A stretch of DNA of 64,000 nt from Candidatus Bathyarchaeia archaeon (GCA_035935655.1 DASYWW010000037.1:186001-250000); one strand, 5' to 3'. Positions 43,631 to 52,689 are shown, counted from the first letter of the stretch. Program-made: numbers and translations. The notes: generated from the sequence alone by a model not told the origin.

Positions 43631-45479
43631 GGGATACAGTTACCTCTTTCATTCCGTTCTTTATTATCTCTTTGACTCCTTCGTAGATCTCGTTCTGAGA
43701 AAACGGTCTTCCATCGAACTTTACGATAGTGTTGTCCATTGCTATACCAGTTTTTTCCCGGATGAGCCCGGCCATCTGGGCCGAATAATTGTTTTCTATC
43801 GCGATCTTTCTCCGGGCGGAACTGAGCACCTGCTGAACTAGGTCAGTCGGGAACGGGTTGACGTAACGCACCTGTAGAAAGTTTGTTTCTATTCCATCGA
43901 TCTTGAGGTCTTCCATTCCATCGAGTATCGCACCTTTCGATGATCCCCAGCCGACAAGTGTTATTGGAGCGGACTTGGGTCCGTGAAGTGTTGCCTTCTT
44001 CGCGTCTGGGATAATTTGTCCTGCAAGCTCGATTTTCCGCATTCTCTTTCTCATCATCTTGATTCGGATATCTGCCGCCTCAGTAATATGTCCGTACTCA
44101 TCGTGCTCATCGCCCGTCGTCCAGAATATTCCTCCCTTCTGACCGGGTATGGCCCGTGGAGAAATTCCCATTTCTGTCCAGCGGTACCGTCGGTAATCCG
44201 TGGTGTTGGCTAGATCCGAATCTCTAACCATGTCACCTCGATCGACCTTCAGGTTGTCACCATTAAATGGAGGAACGTCCTGGTATGTGCTTGCCAGGAA
44301 CTTGTCAGTTAGCAGAATCACTGGAACCTGGTAATGTTCGGCGTAGTTGAACGCGTCGAACGTATCGTAGTAAGTCTCGACCACATCTCCAGGTGCCATG
44401 ATTATTCTTGGAAATTCCCCGTGGGCAGCATGAAGTGCGAATCGTAGGTCCGCTTGTTCAGTGCGAGTAGGCAGACCTGTTGCCGGACCCGCTCTCTGAT
44501 ATAGCACCACAACAGGTCCTGGGGCCTCAGTTATTCCCGCCCATCCCAAGCCCTCGGCCATAAGAGAGAATCCCGGGCCAGATGTGGAGGTTGAGGACCT
44601 AAGGCCGGCGTGTGCGGCGCCAGTGGCCATGTTGATGGCGGAAATCTCATCCTCTGCCTGTACGACTATCATGTTGTAGTCTTTTTGATGAGACTCCAAA
44701 TATTCGCTCTCGTCCGTCGCTGGTGTAATCGGATAGTAGGTTTGGAATCCGCATCCGGCCTTGAGTTTGGCAATAGCGACTGCTTGGACTCCTCTGATCA
44801 TCATTCGCTTCCCGGATAACGGCTGCTTTCGCAGTTTTGTCGGAAAAGCATCTTCGCCGAAACTCTTCTTTGCGTAGTCGTAGCCACGCCTTGCAGCGCT
44901 TACGTTCAGGTCGCCGAGAGCCGCTTTCCTGCCTGTGAATCCTTCCCTGATAGCTTCGGTAGCAAGGTCGAAGTCGTAGTCAGCAAGGCCCAACGAGGCG
45001 CCCAAGGCTATCGTGTTTACCATGACTTGGTATTTGCTGAGTTCCTTGTCTTTTCCGAACTCTTTCAGAGCATCAACAAGGAGATTCATGTACGGTATGG
45101 GAAAGAGTTTGATGTCATCTCTGCCGAAGGATTCAGGCGTTAAGTTCAGGCTCCGATCGTATATTATTCCACCACCGGGGCTGACCTCATGTCTATGTCC
45201 TCGATGGGTTGGGTGAACCTTGTTTAGGTCCCCGAAGATCGTCTCCCGGTCGAGCGCGACCAAGAGGTCTACCCAGTCCACATGGGAACGGGGCGCCTTG
45301 GACTCGACTCTAAGCCTGTAGTAGCTGTGTTCTCCTTTGATGTTGGAGTGGTATTCGATGTTGGCAAATATGTGAAGCCCTCCTCGTATGCATGCTTTGG
45401 CAAAGTTCTCTGCAACAGAGTTGATCCCGCTGCCTTGGGGACCGCCTATCATCCAGGTGAAGCTGTTATTTACCGTCAA
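43623..45479 (-). CDS. 2-oxoacid:ferredoxin oxidoreductase, fused gamma/alpha subunit
   Basis: 618 residues: an N-terminal gamma domain (WMIGGPQGSGINSVAENFA, about 1-200) fused to an alpha domain (TYYPITPATDESEYLESHQ, with the YPITP signature near residue 245). The fused arrangement is usual in archaeal 2-oxoacid:ferredoxin oxidoreductases of broad specificity. TPP is bound jointly with the beta subunit. ATG start; the operon faces the divergent aquaporin gene across a 161-base gap. Confidence 0.93.
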   Translation of the reverse strand: MTVNNSFTWMIGGPQGSGINSVAENFAKACIRGGLHIFANIEYHSNIKGEHSYYRLRVESKAPRSHVDWVDLLVALDRETIFGDLNKVHPTHRGHRHEVSPGGGIIYDRSLNLTPESFGRDDIKLFPIPYMNLLVDALKEFGKDKELSKYQVMVNTIALGASLGLADYDFDLATEAIREGFTGRKAALGDLNVSAARRGYDYAKKSFGEDAFPTKLRKQPLSGKRMMIRGVQAVAIAKLKAGCGFQTYYPITPATDESEYLESHQKDYNMIVVQAEDEISAINMATGAAHAGLRSSTSTSGPGFSLMAEGLGWAGITEAPGPVVVLYQRAGPATGLPTRTEQADLRFALHAAHGEFPRIIMAPGDVVETYYDTFDAFNYAEHYQVPVILLTDKFLASTYQDVPPFNGDNLKVDRGDMVRDSDLANTTDYRRYRWTEMGISPRAIPGQKGGIFWTTGDEHDEYGHITEAADIRIKMMRKRMRKIELAGQIIPDAKKATLHGPKSAPITLVGWGSSKGAILDGMEDLKIDGIETNFLQVRYVNPFPTDLVQQVLSSARRKIAIENNYSAQMAGLIREKTGIAMDNTIVKFDGRPFSQNEIYEGVKEIIKNGMKEVTVSHA

Positions 45480-45640
45480 ATTCTCGCAGTACTAGGTATA
45501 GTCTACTATAGAAAATTCTTTGCTCTTCCCAAGTTCGTTCTGCACTATATGGAATAGTACCGATCGAGAGAGCCTGTTAGAATTCGTTTGTCTCGAAAAA
45601 GCGCTAAATACGCATAATCTAGCTTGAATTTGCCTTCGTC

Positions 45641-46348
45641 ATGAACCCGATGGGACGCGCAGCATTAGCAGAGGCCTATGGAACATTTCTTCTTACCATG
45701 ATAGGCCCCGGGACCATAACGGCAGTCACGTTTCTCGACGGTCAAGTCACGAGCGCCGGCCTTGGGTTTATTGGCCTTGCCCATGGAATAGCCCTCCTAT
45801 TAGCTGTCTACACTATCGGTCGTGTCACGGGGGCCCACATCAACCCGGCAGTGACGATCGCTCACTGGGCTACGAGGAGAATAGAGACCAAGAAGGTCGC
45901 GCCGTACATTCTCGGCCAGCTCACTGGCGCATCTATCGCGGGCTTCATCCAACTCGCGTTGTGGACATCGAGCAACAACCCTGGACTCGTGGGAGCGGCG
46001 AGGGCAACCTTTCTCGGTGATACGATTCCTAGCCCTCAGTTCGGCACCGGTGCCGTGCTTCTCGCAGAGGTCATCGGAACAGCTATTCTTGTCTTCACCA
46101 TCTTCGGAGCCACCGCAAAATCTGCCGACCCTAGCCGGGCCGGTGTCACCATAGGGTTTGCTCTTGGAGCGGTTGTGTGGATGTTCGGCCCGATTTCGGG
46201 GGCGTCTCTCAATCCAGCCAGAACTTGGGGACCGACGTTTGCGTCCACCGTCTTCAGTCTTACACCGCTCGGGAATTTATGGATCTATATCGTTGGACCG
46301 ATCTTCGGAGGACTGCTCGGAGCATTCCTCTACGATGTCCTGAGATAG
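45641..46348 (+). CDS. Aquaporin / MIP-family channel
   Basis: 235 residues with six predicted membrane helices and the two half-helix NPA motifs: GAHINPAVTIAHWA and GASLNPARTWGPTF. It conducts water and perhaps glycerol or other small neutral solutes. An A/T-rich TATA-like stretch (CTAAATA near 45604) lies about 35 bases before the ATG, so the transcript may have a very short leader. Confidence 0.93.
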   Translation: MNPMGRAALAEAYGTFLLTMIGPGTITAVTFLDGQVTSAGLGFIGLAHGIALLLAVYTIGRVTGAHINPAVTIAHWATRRIETKKVAPYILGQLTGASIAGFIQLALWTSSNNPGLVGAARATFLGDTIPSPQFGTGAVLLAEVIGTAILVFTIFGATAKSADPSRAGVTIGFALGAVVWMFGPISGASLNPARTWGPTFASTVFSLTPLGNLWIYIVGPIFGGLLGAFLYDVLR

Positions 46349-46382
46349 AAATAGTCTCGGATAAATTGAACTTCCGGCCAGC

Positions 46383-46721
46383 TCAAGACTTCGCTTGCGC
46401 GGGAGTCGTTTCTTGGACGGGTGGAGGGGAATAACCAGGATTTACTCGCTCGTTGATCTCTTTGGCGAGGGCGTGTCCGTGCAGGACGACCGTGACCTTC
46501 TTTACTCCATCAAGTTTGGAGGTCAACGTTCGTATGTTCATTCCGATGTCCTCAGCGAAAATGGGCGGACAGAATGGCGCGGTCAGGTGATACTTGATTA
46601 GTATGTCTCCGTTATCTTGGATGTTTATCTCGTCAACCAAGTGCATCTCGGTGATCGGAAGCCCGATCTCCGGATCAACGACCTTCTCAAGCTCTTTTTC
46701 AACTGCCTCGACGGTAACCAA
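46383..46721 (-). CDS. MIP18/DUF59 (SufT-like) protein
   Basis: 112 residues, TTG start. VEKVVDPEIGLPITEMHLVDE and LTAPFCPPIFAEDIGMNI match the MIP18/DUF59 family that supports iron-sulfur cluster assembly. The Mrp ATPase in this window begins with another DUF59 domain, so the organism has both forms. The C-terminal PGYSPPPVQETTPAQAKS is an unstructured tail. Confidence 0.85.
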   Translation of the reverse strand: MVTVEAVEKELEKVVDPEIGLPITEMHLVDEINIQDNGDILIKYHLTAPFCPPIFAEDIGMNIRTLTSKLDGVKKVTVVLHGHALAKEINERVNPGYSPPPVQETTPAQAKS

Positions 46722-46755
46722 ACTCTTTCACTAGAAAAGACGTGCCTGTTTTGAT

Positions 46756-47037
46756 TTATAGGTTCCTTAGAGTCGTAACCGATTTGAACGGACCTAGCTT
46801 CTCTAAGAAGCGCCGTGCTAGAGTCTCGCTCCAGTAGATCATCGGGAAGAACGCGACTCGCTTTCTTCCGCAATGTACGTCTCCTCCACCAAAAAACCGC
46901 CTTTCCCCGATCGCTTCCTGTTCGGCGCCGATTCTGAGCGAATCGGACAGTTCAAAGCATGATATGAGCTTGGAAAAGCTCAGGGTTCCGCGCCTTTCTC
47001 GACATGAGCTCCCATGAGGCACCGGCTCATCATTCAA
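46756..47037 (-). CDS. Hypothetical ORF, uncertain
   Basis: 93 residues from an ATG, with a possible helical end (VAFFPMIYWSETLARRFLEK). No family is recognised. The 428-base stretch 46722-47149 otherwise shows only the promoter elements near 47095-47117. Codon choice looks moderately coding, but the ORF could be chance. Confidence 0.3.
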   Translation of the reverse strand: MNDEPVPHGSSCRERRGTLSFSKLISCFELSDSLRIGAEQEAIGERRFFGGGDVHCGRKRVAFFPMIYWSETLARRFLEKLGPFKSVTTLRNL

Positions 47038-47094
47038 ACTGGTAACGAGTGCTACCCCCCGGGCAATTCGGTCTCGGAAAATGCAAACTCGATT

Positions 47095-47117
47095 ATGACA
47101 TAAGTCATGTTTAAATA
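47095..47117 (+). promoter_or_regulatory. Promoter with overlapping inverted repeat for regulator gene
   Basis: ATGAC-ATAA-GTCAT is a perfect 5-base inverted repeat (47095-47108) directly before TTTAAATA (47110-47117), a TATA box about 33 bases ahead of the TTG start at 47150. The layout suits autoregulation, with the encoded helix-turn-helix protein blocking TBP. Confidence 0.5.
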
Positions 47118-47149
47118 GATTTTACGGGGAATTCTCCAATGTCGCCTTA

Positions 47150-47599
47150 TTGATCATTCCGTGCGAAGTTGCAGCAAAATCCGTCATTCCTGCATTACGA
47201 GCGATGATAGCCCGCGAGCTGATAGAAGACTACGGAATGAAACAGGAACTCGTCGCAGAGCGACTTGGAATTACACAAGCGGCCGTGAGCAAGTATAGGC
47301 ACCAAGTTCGAGGAGAAGCAATAGACTTGGGAGCCGCGGCAGAAGTCCGTCAGATGAGCAAAGACATCGCCTCAAGACTCGTCGATAACCCAAACCCGAT
47401 AGACGTATCAAGAGATCTCTGTCAAGCATGCACAGACATTCGTGCATTAGGCCTTATGTGCGAAACCTGCAGGAAGGTCGACCCTAGTTGGGATGTTGAA
47501 CATTGTACGATCTGTTTCGGGCATCACAGCTGCGCGGAAACCATAAGCATCGAGCCCAGCAGCATTGCAAAGTATAGAAAAATCCCGATCCAACATTAA
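47150..47599 (+). CDS. HTH transcriptional regulator with C-terminal cysteine cluster
   Basis: 149 residues, TTG start. The helix-turn-helix is MKQELVAERLGITQAAVSKY (about 30-49). Residues about 85-125 hold seven cysteines (CQAC, MCETC, HCTICF), probably a metal or redox centre. It belongs to an archaeal regulator group often sensing metals or cofactors; the effector is unknown. The ATGAC/GTCAT palindrome upstream suggests autorepression. Confidence 0.75.
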   Translation: MIIPCEVAAKSVIPALRAMIARELIEDYGMKQELVAERLGITQAAVSKYRHQVRGEAIDLGAAAEVRQMSKDIASRLVDNPNPIDVSRDLCQACTDIRALGLMCETCRKVDPSWDVEHCTICFGHHSCAETISIEPSSIAKYRKIPIQH

Positions 47600-47700
47600 T
47601 TGAATTCATACGTCGAGGCTAATCCTATCTTTCCGAGTTTATCGGCGCAATGTTCGATCTGTGTGCTATCAGATTATCAAGGTCAATGACCTGATGAAGG

Positions 47701-47814
47701 TCAGTACTTGATCACTCGTCCGCCGCCGGAAGACTTCCTGTATGGCCCTCTCTTTCGCTTACGGGCTTTATCCTTAGATTCTCTCCTCCGAATCATCTTA
47801 TCTTCAGCGCTCAC
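47701..47814 (-). CDS. Very small basic protein (37 aa)
   Basis: A 37-residue minus-strand ORF, GTG start, preceded by GGAGGCGA at a normal ribosome-binding distance. The product has about 16 Arg/Lys, with RKRKRGPYRKSS and a GGGRVIKY end. Strong SD plus composition suggest a real RNA-binding or ribosome-associated protein, but I do not recognise a family. Too short for standard gene calling. Confidence 0.5.
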   Translation of the reverse strand: MSAEDKMIRRRESKDKARKRKRGPYRKSSGGGRVIKY

Positions 47815-47874
47815 AAATCTCGCCTCCCGAGGTTAGCTCACGGCTCTATCTCCTAAAGAATAAATCCCTTTAAA

Positions 47875-48348
47875 TTGCTCGCAAAAGGAGATTACGAGAC
47901 TCTAGGAGATACCCCGAGTACCTTGAAACTAGGCTTCGGCAAGCCGAAACAGAAAAACTCCCCCGTCGAAACCACGACCGACTCCGTGGTGGCCAATAGA
48001 CTGAAAGAGCTCTGCGGTGGGGACAGCGATCTCTATGGCGTTATGTCGCGACTCATGTTTCTCGACCCGAAGAAGATCACAAGCCCTCTGGATCGCGTGC
48101 TAACTGAGGCTCAAGAATTCGAAGCCCAGGGAAACAGGTTACGAGCCGAAGTCAGTTACAGGGTTGCTGGTGGAATATCTCTCTACAGGGGCGATTTGGA
48201 CGGTGTGAGGAAATATTTCGAAAAAGCAGCTTCATACGCCGGAGACTCACATCCCGAGTACCAGATTCTTCTAAAACGTAGCGATGAGGCTGTGAACGTA
48301 GCTAGAAAGTTCTATGACGAATTTGGTTCGCTGAGCATGCAATCATAG
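47875..48348 (+). CDS. Helical repeat-like hypothetical protein
   Basis: 157 residues, TTG start. The second half (LDRVLTEAQEFEAQGNRLRA, VSYRVAGGISLYRGDLDGVR, KYFEKAASYAGD) has TPR-like paired helices. The first 40 residues are Pro/Thr/Ser-rich. Function unknown; it is divergent from the small basic protein gene with a 60-base spacer. Confidence 0.6.
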   Translation: MLAKGDYETLGDTPSTLKLGFGKPKQKNSPVETTTDSVVANRLKELCGGDSDLYGVMSRLMFLDPKKITSPLDRVLTEAQEFEAQGNRLRAEVSYRVAGGISLYRGDLDGVRKYFEKAASYAGDSHPEYQILLKRSDEAVNVARKFYDEFGSLSMQS

Positions 48349-48364
48349 AACACGATGTAGATCG

Positions 48365-48640
48365 TCATCCGGTTATTCTGAATCCTCGAAACTCGCCTGT
48401 AAAGTCGGACCAGTCAATTTCGATATTCTTTACCCTCGCCCGAGGTGGGCCGACGCGGCAGAAATGGATGAGCTGATCCAGTTCCTCCCTGTCTCCCTCG
48501 GCAACCACTTCAACGCTTCCATCAGGAAGATTCCTTACCCAACCATTGATATCCCGTTTTCTCGCCAAGTCGGCAATCTCTCGACGAAAGAACACGCCTT
48601 GCACAACTCCAGAGATCAGAATTCGCGCACGAAGATGCAA
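48365..48640 (-). CDS. acyP: Acylphosphatase
   Basis: 91 residues. The phosphate loop GVVQGVFFRREIADLA contains the catalytic Arg, and NGWVRNLPDGSVEVVAEGD contains the catalytic Asn. It hydrolyses acyl phosphates such as carbamoyl or acetyl phosphate. ATG at 48640. Confidence 0.95.
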   Translation of the reverse strand: MHLRARILISGVVQGVFFRREIADLARKRDINGWVRNLPDGSVEVVAEGDREELDQLIHFCRVGPPRARVKNIEIDWSDFTGEFRGFRITG

Positions 48641-48715
48641 GTTTGCACACTATCTGCTATCTAATTAGCCATGTTCTGGTGACTCCATTCAACTAGGAAG
48701 TAGAAGCAATCTAGG

Positions 48716-49156
48716 CTAGACTGCCGGAGCGGTTACAAGCTGAGCCGCAGCCGGCTGTGGTAAAGGCTCCTTCGCGACTTCAACAATTTCCACGACGAGC
48801 CCCTCGGTTTTCAATCCATTCATGGCCGAGAAAGCATCGAGGGTCATGTAGATATCTCCAGCATCTTCCGCCTCTAGCCTCAATCCATTTCTGACAAGAA
48901 CTTCCCGTGTCCGAGGGAAGGTAACGAGAAGGTCCCCGATCGCTGTATCACCGCGAATGCTCTCGATTGTTACGACGACGCGCTCTCGAGCGGGAGGTTC
49001 GATGGTGACAGGCTGCTGTGTGGTCTGTCTAGTCACGGCTGGAGGTTTCTTTGCTTCAGCCCTTTTACGAACGTGTCCCGCTTTAACGGGCTTTGACTTA
49101 GCCTTCTTTCCAGCTTTCTTAGTTCTTGGAGGAACAACGCGACGCTTTTTCGCCAT
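48716..49156 (-). CDS. DUF1858-domain protein with basic linker
   Basis: With ATG at 49156 (MAKKRRVVPPRTKK) the protein is 146 residues; an earlier start at 49243 adds a poorly conserved extension. Residues 1-45 are Lys/Arg/Pro-rich and likely bind nucleic acid; the second half (GDLLVTFPRTREVLVRNG ... MTLDAFSAMNGL) matches DUF1858, but the CxxC of many members is missing. No enzymatic role known. Confidence 0.65.
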   Translation of the reverse strand: MAKKRRVVPPRTKKAGKKAKSKPVKAGHVRKRAEAKKPPAVTRQTTQQPVTIEPPARERVVVTIESIRGDTAIGDLLVTFPRTREVLVRNGLRLEAEDAGDIYMTLDAFSAMNGLKTEGLVVEIVEVAKEPLPQPAAAQLVTAPAV

Positions 49157-49247
49157 GTGATTGACCTTGCTTACCTGTGTAATGGCGGGACCTGCGTTAA
49201 AAGATTCGCGGCGTGGGAATACCGTTGGAAAAGATAGAGTCACGCCT

Positions 49248-51569
49248 CTACCGGGCGGGTTCGATGGACCATGCGAGCGGAAGTGCTTGCGTCAGTTGCT
49301 CCGCCTGCCTTACGGCTCTTGTTCTGAGCTCGTCAACGATCCCCGTGATTATTGGGTTAGAGTACTCTTCAATCCTTCCCTCGTCGGAGAGTTTCGCTAT
49401 GGCCGGATCTAAGGGTATGGCTCCCAAGAACGGCAAATCCAAGCTCAAGGCTAGTTTTTGTCCCTGTGGTTCTCCGAAAACATACATCGTACCTCCGCAA
49501 TCAGGGCATGTGAGATAGCTCATGTTCTCTATGAGTCCCAGCACGGGAGCGTTCATCTTCTTGGCCATGTTGACCGCCTTGGACACTATCATTGAAGCAA
49601 GATCTTGTGGGGAAGAGATCACAATTACGCCATCTAGCGGCAAAGATTGGAACACCGTTAGGGGCGCGTCACTAGTATTATGGACCACTAGACCATCCGC
49701 AATGAAGTTCTCATTTCCTTCAACTCTGATATCGTATACTTCACGCCGTCCCACGGGAGTCAATTTTGACACCCGTTCGAATCCGACGTACTGGTTGACC
49801 AGCGCGCGACCGACGGCCTGGCGACCGTTCCCCCTGATGAGACCGGCGCCGTACCTACTTGTACGCGCGCTGGCATTACATTCGAAGCTCCAGAATGTTG
49901 TTGCGTAGGAATGGCCAGAAGGAGTCTCTAGGGACCGTATTCGTGAATTGAGGTTTGTCACCTTCAATCCTACTGAAATTGCAAGAGCTCTAATGCCTTC
50001 CAGCAGCCCTCGGTTCGGGGTCTCGAAGACCATCCAGCCGGGCCTCCTAAACCGGCTCTTTCGAAGGCGACGAAATCCATCCGCGTCACAATACCCCTCG
50101 ATGAAGGCGAGCTTCTGTGACTCGGGCAATTCGAAGACCCATTTGGGGACCCGCTTCTGTAGAGCAGACCTGTGTAGGTCGAGCTTGTCGAAGAGAAGGG
50201 CCAATGTTTTTGACGAGACGCCAAACTGTAGGGCATTCTTGGAGATTCTTGCGCCTCGGACAATCCTCTTAATTAGCTCGATGTACTTCGCCCTATATCT
50301 TCCGTTGATCGGCTCGGCGAACATGACTTGATAAGTCCTTGTCTTAGGATTGAGTCTCACGAAACCGTCTCCCATGAAATATCCGATAATTCGACAAAAA
50401 TCATCTGTCGTATGACTTGGAAGAATGGGTCCAGTGGAGCTTGTGTCTGTGATGGGCGATAGCTCTAGTGGAACCGCCTTATTCTGAGGCAGTCTCTTTA
50501 CCACGGCGATGATATCACCGGGCCTCAATTGCCCAAGCTGCTTCCAATAGAGCGAGTATCGGTAGTTTCTGCCGCCTGATGACCTAGACTTCGCCACCGC
50601 GAGAAACGGGTGATTCAAAGTCGCTGCAATCTTTCTAGTCCTGGTTCGGATTTCAAACACTTCAGCTTCGCCCTGGGGCAGAACTTCTAAGACACGTTTC
50701 GCGACGAGGGTGGCACTCAGGGCATTCGGAGATCGGCCTGACTCGGAGATCGAAGCGTCGACAGAGTAGACATGGTCGCCAGGGTTTAGCTGGGATATTG
50801 GAACAGGATGTGGGTTCGCGTAGACCATCGTGTCTGAAGCAACACACCCCGGTGGGAGGTCGACCAGGAGGTAGTGGAGGTCTCCCCAGTCGACGTCCCA
50901 GTATAGCTGTCGAATAACGCTGTTAACGATGGGTCCGCGCCATATGACCGGCATGTTGGGATCTTCCAACACGAGATTGATGGACATGACCTTAATCCCG
51001 CTCTGTGTTTTGAGCGGAACGATGCCGCCGTTTGGCCCTTTGAACGGTTTGCCTGCTACGCCCAGAATTTTCGCGATGCTTGGCCCGGTTAGGTCCGCGT
51101 CAAGAACTCCGACTTCGTACCCGCGCTTCCTTAGTTCCGAGGCCAGTATGCTTGTCACGAACGACTTTCCGACGCCACCTTTCCCGGAAACTATTGCGAT
51201 TATGCTGCGTATACCTCGCCTGCCAAGGCGTTCGATCCCCGGACCTACCATCGAGCCAGCTCTCGGCGGAGGCGACTGGGCTGCGGAAGCCTGTAGTCGG
51301 ACTCTCAGTTCTTCCAGTTCCTTTCGGGTCATAGTTGTCGTGTCGACCTTTACAGATTTTACATCGTCGAGTTTTCTGATTGCGTTTTCTACGTCAGTTT
51401 GAAGGGTCTTAGCTAGCGGACAGTGAGCCACGGTCAGAGCAATTCTGACGCTAACATTTCCGTTGTCGATCGTTACGTCTCGCACCATGTTTAGGTCGAC
51501 AATGCTTCGGCCGATCTCTGGGTCTAGAACGGTTTCCAGTCTCCCCATGATTAGGTTCTTATCAACCAA
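49248..51569 (-). CDS. mrp: Mrp/NBP35-type iron-sulfur carrier ATPase with DUF59 domain and intein
   Basis: 773 residues as translated. N-terminal DUF59 (LDPEIGRSIVDLNMVRDV), then deviant Walker A VSGKGGVGKSFVTS, and FLVDLPPG-type YLLVDLPPG. There the chain is interrupted by an intein (residues 242-631); after splicing, DLPPG joins TSDAPLTVFQSLPLDG and continues to CPDCGGTMYVFG (the cysteine pair that carries the cluster). The mature protein would be 383 residues. It assembles or transfers iron-sulfur clusters. TTG start at 51569. Confidence 0.92.
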   Translation of the reverse strand: MVDKNLIMGRLETVLDPEIGRSIVDLNMVRDVTIDNGNVSVRIALTVAHCPLAKTLQTDVENAIRKLDDVKSVKVDTTTMTRKELEELRVRLQASAAQSPPPRAGSMVGPGIERLGRRGIRSIIAIVSGKGGVGKSFVTSILASELRKRGYEVGVLDADLTGPSIAKILGVAGKPFKGPNGGIVPLKTQSGIKVMSINLVLEDPNMPVIWRGPIVNSVIRQLYWDVDWGDLHYLLVDLPPGCVASDTMVYANPHPVPISQLNPGDHVYSVDASISESGRSPNALSATLVAKRVLEVLPQGEAEVFEIRTRTRKIAATLNHPFLAVAKSRSSGGRNYRYSLYWKQLGQLRPGDIIAVVKRLPQNKAVPLELSPITDTSSTGPILPSHTTDDFCRIIGYFMGDGFVRLNPKTRTYQVMFAEPINGRYRAKYIELIKRIVRGARISKNALQFGVSSKTLALLFDKLDLHRSALQKRVPKWVFELPESQKLAFIEGYCDADGFRRLRKSRFRRPGWMVFETPNRGLLEGIRALAISVGLKVTNLNSRIRSLETPSGHSYATTFWSFECNASARTSRYGAGLIRGNGRQAVGRALVNQYVGFERVSKLTPVGRREVYDIRVEGNENFIADGLVVHNTSDAPLTVFQSLPLDGVIVISSPQDLASMIVSKAVNMAKKMNAPVLGLIENMSYLTCPDCGGTMYVFGEPQGQKLALSLDLPFLGAIPLDPAIAKLSDEGRIEEYSNPIITGIVDELRTRAVRQAEQLTQALPLAWSIEPAR
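49677..50846 (-). other. Intein with LAGLIDADG endonuclease in mrp
   Basis: 390 residues. Begins with Cys (CVASDTMVYANPHPV), contains block B-like motifs, two LAGLIDADG motifs (IIGYFMGDGFVRL and FIEGYCDADGFRRL) and ends with ENFIADGLVVHN, the usual His-Asn. The first C-extein residue is Thr. It sits in the DLPPG/TSD loop beside the Walker B site, so the unspliced protein would be inactive. A site in a conserved ATPase motif is typical of homing inteins. Confidence 0.93.
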
Positions 51570-51668
51570 AGGCTATTCCCGGCTTGACTCAGGATCAACA
51601 TGCGCTCTTGCGTATTTACACCCTCCTCCAAGACCTGCAAGCGAGGCTGTTACGACTAGCATCCGACA

Positions 51669-52436
51669 GTGAATGACATGCCGGTCTCAGAGAGAACCAG
51701 AAGAGCCTTGAAAGATTTTGATCTTACAGAATACGAGGTAAAGGCCTACATCTCTCTGGTCGAGTCTGGCCCGATGCCCGCTAGCCAACTCAGTACGAAT
51801 GCCACAATTCCATACTCGAAAATTTACGAGATTCTTGGAAACTTGGAGAGAAAGGGTTGGGTGGAGACTGAACAAGGAAGACCGAGTAAATATTTTGCAA
51901 AACCGCCTTCAGCGGCGCTTGACTCATCTAGAGTCAGAATGGAGAACACGCTAAAGTCCAGCCAGACGGATGCGTTGTCGGAGTTGCAACCTCTCTATGA
52001 GAGGAAGGAGGTCCAGGAGAGGCCTGACATCTGGATTGTGAGGGGACAGAACAACATTCTAGACAGGATCAAGGAAACACTAGGGCGAACCAGGAGAGAG
52101 CTGCTCGTAGCGATGCCCGTCGTTCCAGAGTCCGTAATCTCCATGGCCGCACCGCTCTTGTCTCTCATGGTTAGCCGAGGCATCAGGGTGTCACTCATGG
52201 TTCCAAGCATTACTGGCAAGGATATGATCAAGAGGCTGAAAGGGGTGGCCGAAGTTAGGGTCCGAGACCAAATGTTCGGCGGAGGGATGATCTCGGACAG
52301 TGGCGAAATAATCATCCTCCTCGGCGAAGAGCCTGAGAAGGGGCTTACCTTGGCTATCTCCTCACACCACGAGGGTCTAGTAAAGTTTGGAAAAATCTAT
52401 TTCGAGTTCCTCTGGGAAAACTCCAGACCAGTGTAG
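51669..52436 (+). CDS. TrmB-family transcriptional regulator
   Basis: 255 residues, GTG start. A winged helix (LTEYEVKAYISLVESG, IPYSKIYEILGNLERKGWV) is the TrmB N-terminus, followed by a coiled segment and a PLD-like domain with WIVRGQNNILDRI. TrmB proteins bind sugars or related ligands to control transport and metabolism; which one is unknown. It is divergent from mrp by about 100 bases and ends 60 bases before the tRNA gene. Confidence 0.85.
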   Translation: MNDMPVSERTRRALKDFDLTEYEVKAYISLVESGPMPASQLSTNATIPYSKIYEILGNLERKGWVETEQGRPSKYFAKPPSAALDSSRVRMENTLKSSQTDALSELQPLYERKEVQERPDIWIVRGQNNILDRIKETLGRTRRELLVAMPVVPESVISMAAPLLSLMVSRGIRVSLMVPSITGKDMIKRLKGVAEVRVRDQMFGGGMISDSGEIIILLGEEPEKGLTLAISSHHEGLVKFGKIYFEFLWENSRPV

Positions 52437-52496
52437 AGAGCTCTGGCGAGACTCTGACAAAAGGGTAAAAGGCTATGACCTATTCGTCCGGACGAT

Positions 52497-52689
52497 GCTC
52501 CGGTGGTGTAGCCCGGTTTAGCATAGCGGCCTTAGCCCTGAAAACAGGGTGGCCAATCGTGCCCAACTGGGCGACGGCGAAGAATCCTGCAGGGATTCAG
52601 AGCCGTTGATCGCGGGAGGCTTAACGGGAACGTTGAGCCCGCGAATTCAAAGGCGGCCCTGGCCGCGGAAAATCCCGCCCGGAGCACCA
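52497..52689 (+). tRNA. tRNA with several introns, isotype unresolved (Glu/Gln/Asp-like body)
   Basis: Acceptor GCTCCGG pairs with CCGGAGC (52679-52685), then A73 and CCA. D-arm GTGT/GCAT follows the Glu/Gln/Asp pattern. T-stem GCGGG (52612-52616) pairs with CCCGC (52674-52678), but the T-loop TTCAAAT is interrupted by two insertions (about 29 and 21 bases, the second a GCGGCC/GGCCGC hairpin). The middle also holds an insertion. The anticodon reads TCA if the stem is GCGGC/GCCGT, or GCA (Cys) if the stem is GAATC/GATTC around CTGCAGG; A73 argues against Cys. At least three introns are needed. Confidence 0.75.

Noticed and set aside
52581-52597. tRNA-Cys reading of the multi-intron tRNA (stem GAATC/GATTC)
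   Set aside because: The loop is perfect, but A73 rather than U73 and a 13-base variable region argue against Cys; kept only as an alternative.
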